Assembly: GCA_903847155.1 (NCBI GenBank)
Contig: CAINCU010000017.1
Coordinates: 1 to 64,000, forward strand
Length of the DNA: 64,000 nt
Source of the DNA: an uncultured Gallionellaceae bacterium
GTDB taxonomy: Bacteria > Pseudomonadota > Gammaproteobacteria > Burkholderiales > Gallionellaceae
Direction of reading: 5' to 3'
Position numbers and translations under genes: made by a program. Under the pieces are notes generated by a model, which was given only the letters and a program-made list of their open reading frames with translations, did not search any database and had not been told where the DNA came from. This document shows, in pieces, positions 62,197 through 64,000 of the stretch. Every line of letters begins with the position of its first letter. Within the stretch, counting starts at the first letter, position 1.

Positions 62197-64000
62197 ATGG
62201 AAATAATCGACAACATAAATCACCTGCTCGGCGACAACCTGAAGCAGACCCTCAAGCCAGGATCAAAACTCAAAATTGCAGCCTCGTGTTTTTCGATTTA
62301 TGCCTATGAGGCATTGAAGCAGGAACTAGAACGCATCGAATCGCTGGAGTTCATATTTACATCCCCCACCTTCGTTCCCGGCGAGGCCACAGACAAGCTC
62401 AAGAGAGAGCACCGTCAATACCATATTCCCAAGACTGAACGCGAACGCAGCTTTTACGGTAGCGAGTTTGAAATTCAGCTCAAGAATAAACTCACCCAGC
62501 GGGCTATCGCCAAAGAGTGTGCTGACTGGGTTCGCCGCAAGGCCAGCTTTCGCTCTAATCGTGGCACAGCACCCATGCAGCAATTTGCCGGTGTTCAAAC
62601 AACGGAGGAAACGGCCATTTATATGCCGCTCCACGGGTTCACCGCTGTCGATCTTGGCTATCAGCGTGGTGATGCAGTATCGAATATCGTCAACAAATTT
62701 GAAGAGCCAGCCCACACCGGGGTTTTTCTGAACCTTTTCGACCAAATATGGAACGATCAGGAAAAGCTGGAGGATGTCACAACCCGCATCTGCGACCATA
62801 TTGCCTCGGTGTATCAGGAAAACTCCCCGGAGCGCATCTACTTCCTGATGCTCTACAACATATTCAGCGAGTTCCTTGAAGACCTCAATGAAGACGACTT
62901 GCCCAATGACCGAACCGGCTATCAGGACAGTCTGATTTGGCAGAAGCTGTTCAACTTCCAGAAGGATGCGGCTACCGGCATCATCAACAAGCTGGAAACA
63001 TTCAACGGCTGTATTTTGGCGGACAGTGTGGGCCTCGGGAAAACCTTTACCGCTTTGGCCGTGATTAAATATTACGAGCTGCGCAATCGTTCTGTTCTCG
63101 TTTTATGTCCGAAAAAGCTGGCTGACAACTGGTTGAACTACAACCGCAACCTCACCACCAACATTTTTTCCAAAGACCGTTTTAATTACGACGTGCTTTG
63201 CCATACCGACTTGCAGCGAACCAGTGGCGAATCATTCGGCACGCCGCTCAATCGGATTAACTGGGGGAACTACGACCTGGTTGTCATCGACGAATCGCAC
63301 AACTTTCGCAACAACGACGCCTTCAAAGACCGTGAAACCCGTTATCAGAAGCTGATGAATTCCGTCATCAAGCAAGGCGTTAAAACCAAAGTCCTGATGC
63401 TCTCGGCCACCCCGGTCAACAACCGCTTCAATGACCTGCGCAACCAGCTTGCGCTCGCCTATGAAGGCGACCCGGACAGCCTCAACAAGAAATTACGAAC
63501 CCAAAAAGATATTGATGAGATATTCCGTCGGGCGCAGCGAGCCTTCAATAACTGGTCAACGCTTCCCCCGGAAGAGCGAACAGCTAATGCGATTCTAAGT
63601 GCGCTGGACTTTGACTTCTTCGAGTTACTCGATAGCGTCACCATTGCACGTTCCCGCAAACACATCGAGACTTTTTACGATACCAAAGACATCGGCAAGT
63701 TTCCGCAGCGTCTCAAGCCGCTGTCATTTCATTGCCAGCTCACCCACCGCACCGATGTGATCGGCTTCAATGAAATCTTCAATCAGCTTTCCCTGTTGAA
63801 GTTGTCAGTGTATGCGCCGGTCAGCTACATATTGGCGAGTCGTCTCGCCAAATACGAAGACCTATATGACACCCAGGTTGAGGGGGGCAGAGGCAAACTA
63901 AAACAAGCCGACCGTGAGCGCAGCCTTCAGGCGTTGATGACCATCAATCTGCTCAAACGTCTTGAAAGCTCAGTCCAGTCTTTCCGGCTAACCCTGCAAA
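62197..64000 (+). CDS. PLD-like/SNF2-type helicase, truncated at window end
   Basis: The first 601 codons of a large superfamily 2 helicase, open to the window edge. The N-terminal part (about 1-175) looks like a phospholipase D-like domain (LKIAASCFSIYAYEALKQEL) without an obvious HKD motif. The helicase core follows: LADSVGLGKTFTALAV (Walker A, about residue 272), VLCPKKLADNW, VVIDESHNF (DESH), and MLSATPVNN (motif III). Such proteins occur in defence islands with methylase genes, but none is visible here. No good ribosome-binding site precedes ATG 62197. Confidence 0.8.
   Translation, partial: MEIIDNINHLLGDNLKQTLKPGSKLKIAASCFSIYAYEALKQELERIESLEFIFTSPTFVPGEATDKLKREHRQYHIPKTERERSFYGSEFEIQLKNKLTQRAIAKECADWVRRKASFRSNRGTAPMQQFAGVQTTEETAIYMPLHGFTAVDLGYQRGDAVSNIVNKFEEPAHTGVFLNLFDQIWNDQEKLEDVTTRICDHIASVYQENSPERIYFLMLYNIFSEFLEDLNEDDLPNDRTGYQDSLIWQKLFNFQKDAATGIINKLETFNGCILADSVGLGKTFTALAVIKYYELRNRSVLVLCPKKLADNWLNYNRNLTTNIFSKDRFNYDVLCHTDLQRTSGESFGTPLNRINWGNYDLVVIDESHNFRNNDAFKDRETRYQKLMNSVIKQGVKTKVLMLSATPVNNRFNDLRNQLALAYEGDPDSLNKKLRTQKDIDEIFRRAQRAFNNWSTLPPEERTANAILSALDFDFFELLDSVTIARSRKHIETFYDTKDIGKFPQRLKPLSFHCQLTHRTDVIGFNEIFNQLSLLKLSVYAPVSYILASRLAKYEDLYDTQVEGGRGKLKQADRERSLQALMTINLLKRLESSVQSFRLTLQ

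Noticed and set aside
1-64000. Insertion sequences or transposase genes
   Set aside because: No transposase-like protein or paired terminal repeats with target duplication were found in the window.

Overview
The window looks like chromosome from a sulfur-oxidising betaproteobacterium, most likely of the Gallionellaceae (Sideroxydans-like). This is inferred from protein content and gene order, because no rRNA is present. The main evidence is a complete oxidative-type reverse dissimilatory sulfite reductase (rDsr) cluster, dsrABEFHCMKLJOPN, with dsrEFH and dsrL, set among ordinary betaproteobacterial housekeeping genes.

Layout. 1-2.1 kb: tRNA-Asp and ppiD. 2.3-9.3 kb: a complete System I cytochrome c maturation operon, ccmABCDEFGHI, closed by a clear terminator. 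9.3-17.8 kb: an asparagine-synthase-type amidotransferase, an EAL-HDOD protein, a second HDOD protein, an aminotransferase, comEC and a DUF2062 gene. 17.9-21.2 kb (minus strand): sulfur-associated genes diverging from dsrA: a Fe(II)/2OG dioxygenase, an unknown protein, a tandem-TusA protein, a cysteine-free DsrC paralogue, a Cas6/Cmx6-like protein with no CRISPR array, and a 71-aa protein. 21.5-35.5 kb: the dsr operon, a DUF4202 gene and cysG (siroheme synthase). 35.5-37.7 kb: four little-known genes. 38-41.2 kb: surE-pcm-nlpD and a radical SAM gene. 41.3-46.2 kb: a TonB-dependent receptor, a periplasmic binding protein and a hybrid sensor kinase. 46.2-54.2 kb: a damaged DUF2892 gene, a Crp/Fnr regulator, lysS, prfB with its programmed frameshift, an MgtC-family transporter, recJ and lysC. 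54.2-54.4 kb: tRNA-Ser(GCU) and tRNA-Arg(ACG). 54.4-64 kb: an accessory island that starts after tRNA-Arg, with a structured 1.4-kb non-coding head, an AlpA/CHC2-primase/RepA-like cassette, hypothetical genes and a truncated PLD-like/SNF2 helicase running off the window.

How the parts fit. The Ccm proteins attach heme to c-type cytochromes such as the triheme DsrJ encoded here. CysG makes siroheme, and DsrN is expected to amidate it for DsrAB. DsrEFH and the TusA-like protein pass persulfide sulfur to DsrC. DsrAB oxidises the sulfur with DsrL as electron acceptor, and DsrMKJOP links DsrC to the membrane quinone pool.

The most interesting material is the divergent minus-strand block next to dsrA (Cas6-like protein, cysteine-free DsrC, tandem TusA), the candidate structured leader of dsrA, a perfect dyad in front of cysG, a three-copy palindromic repeat family, and the tRNA-Arg-linked island with its helicase.
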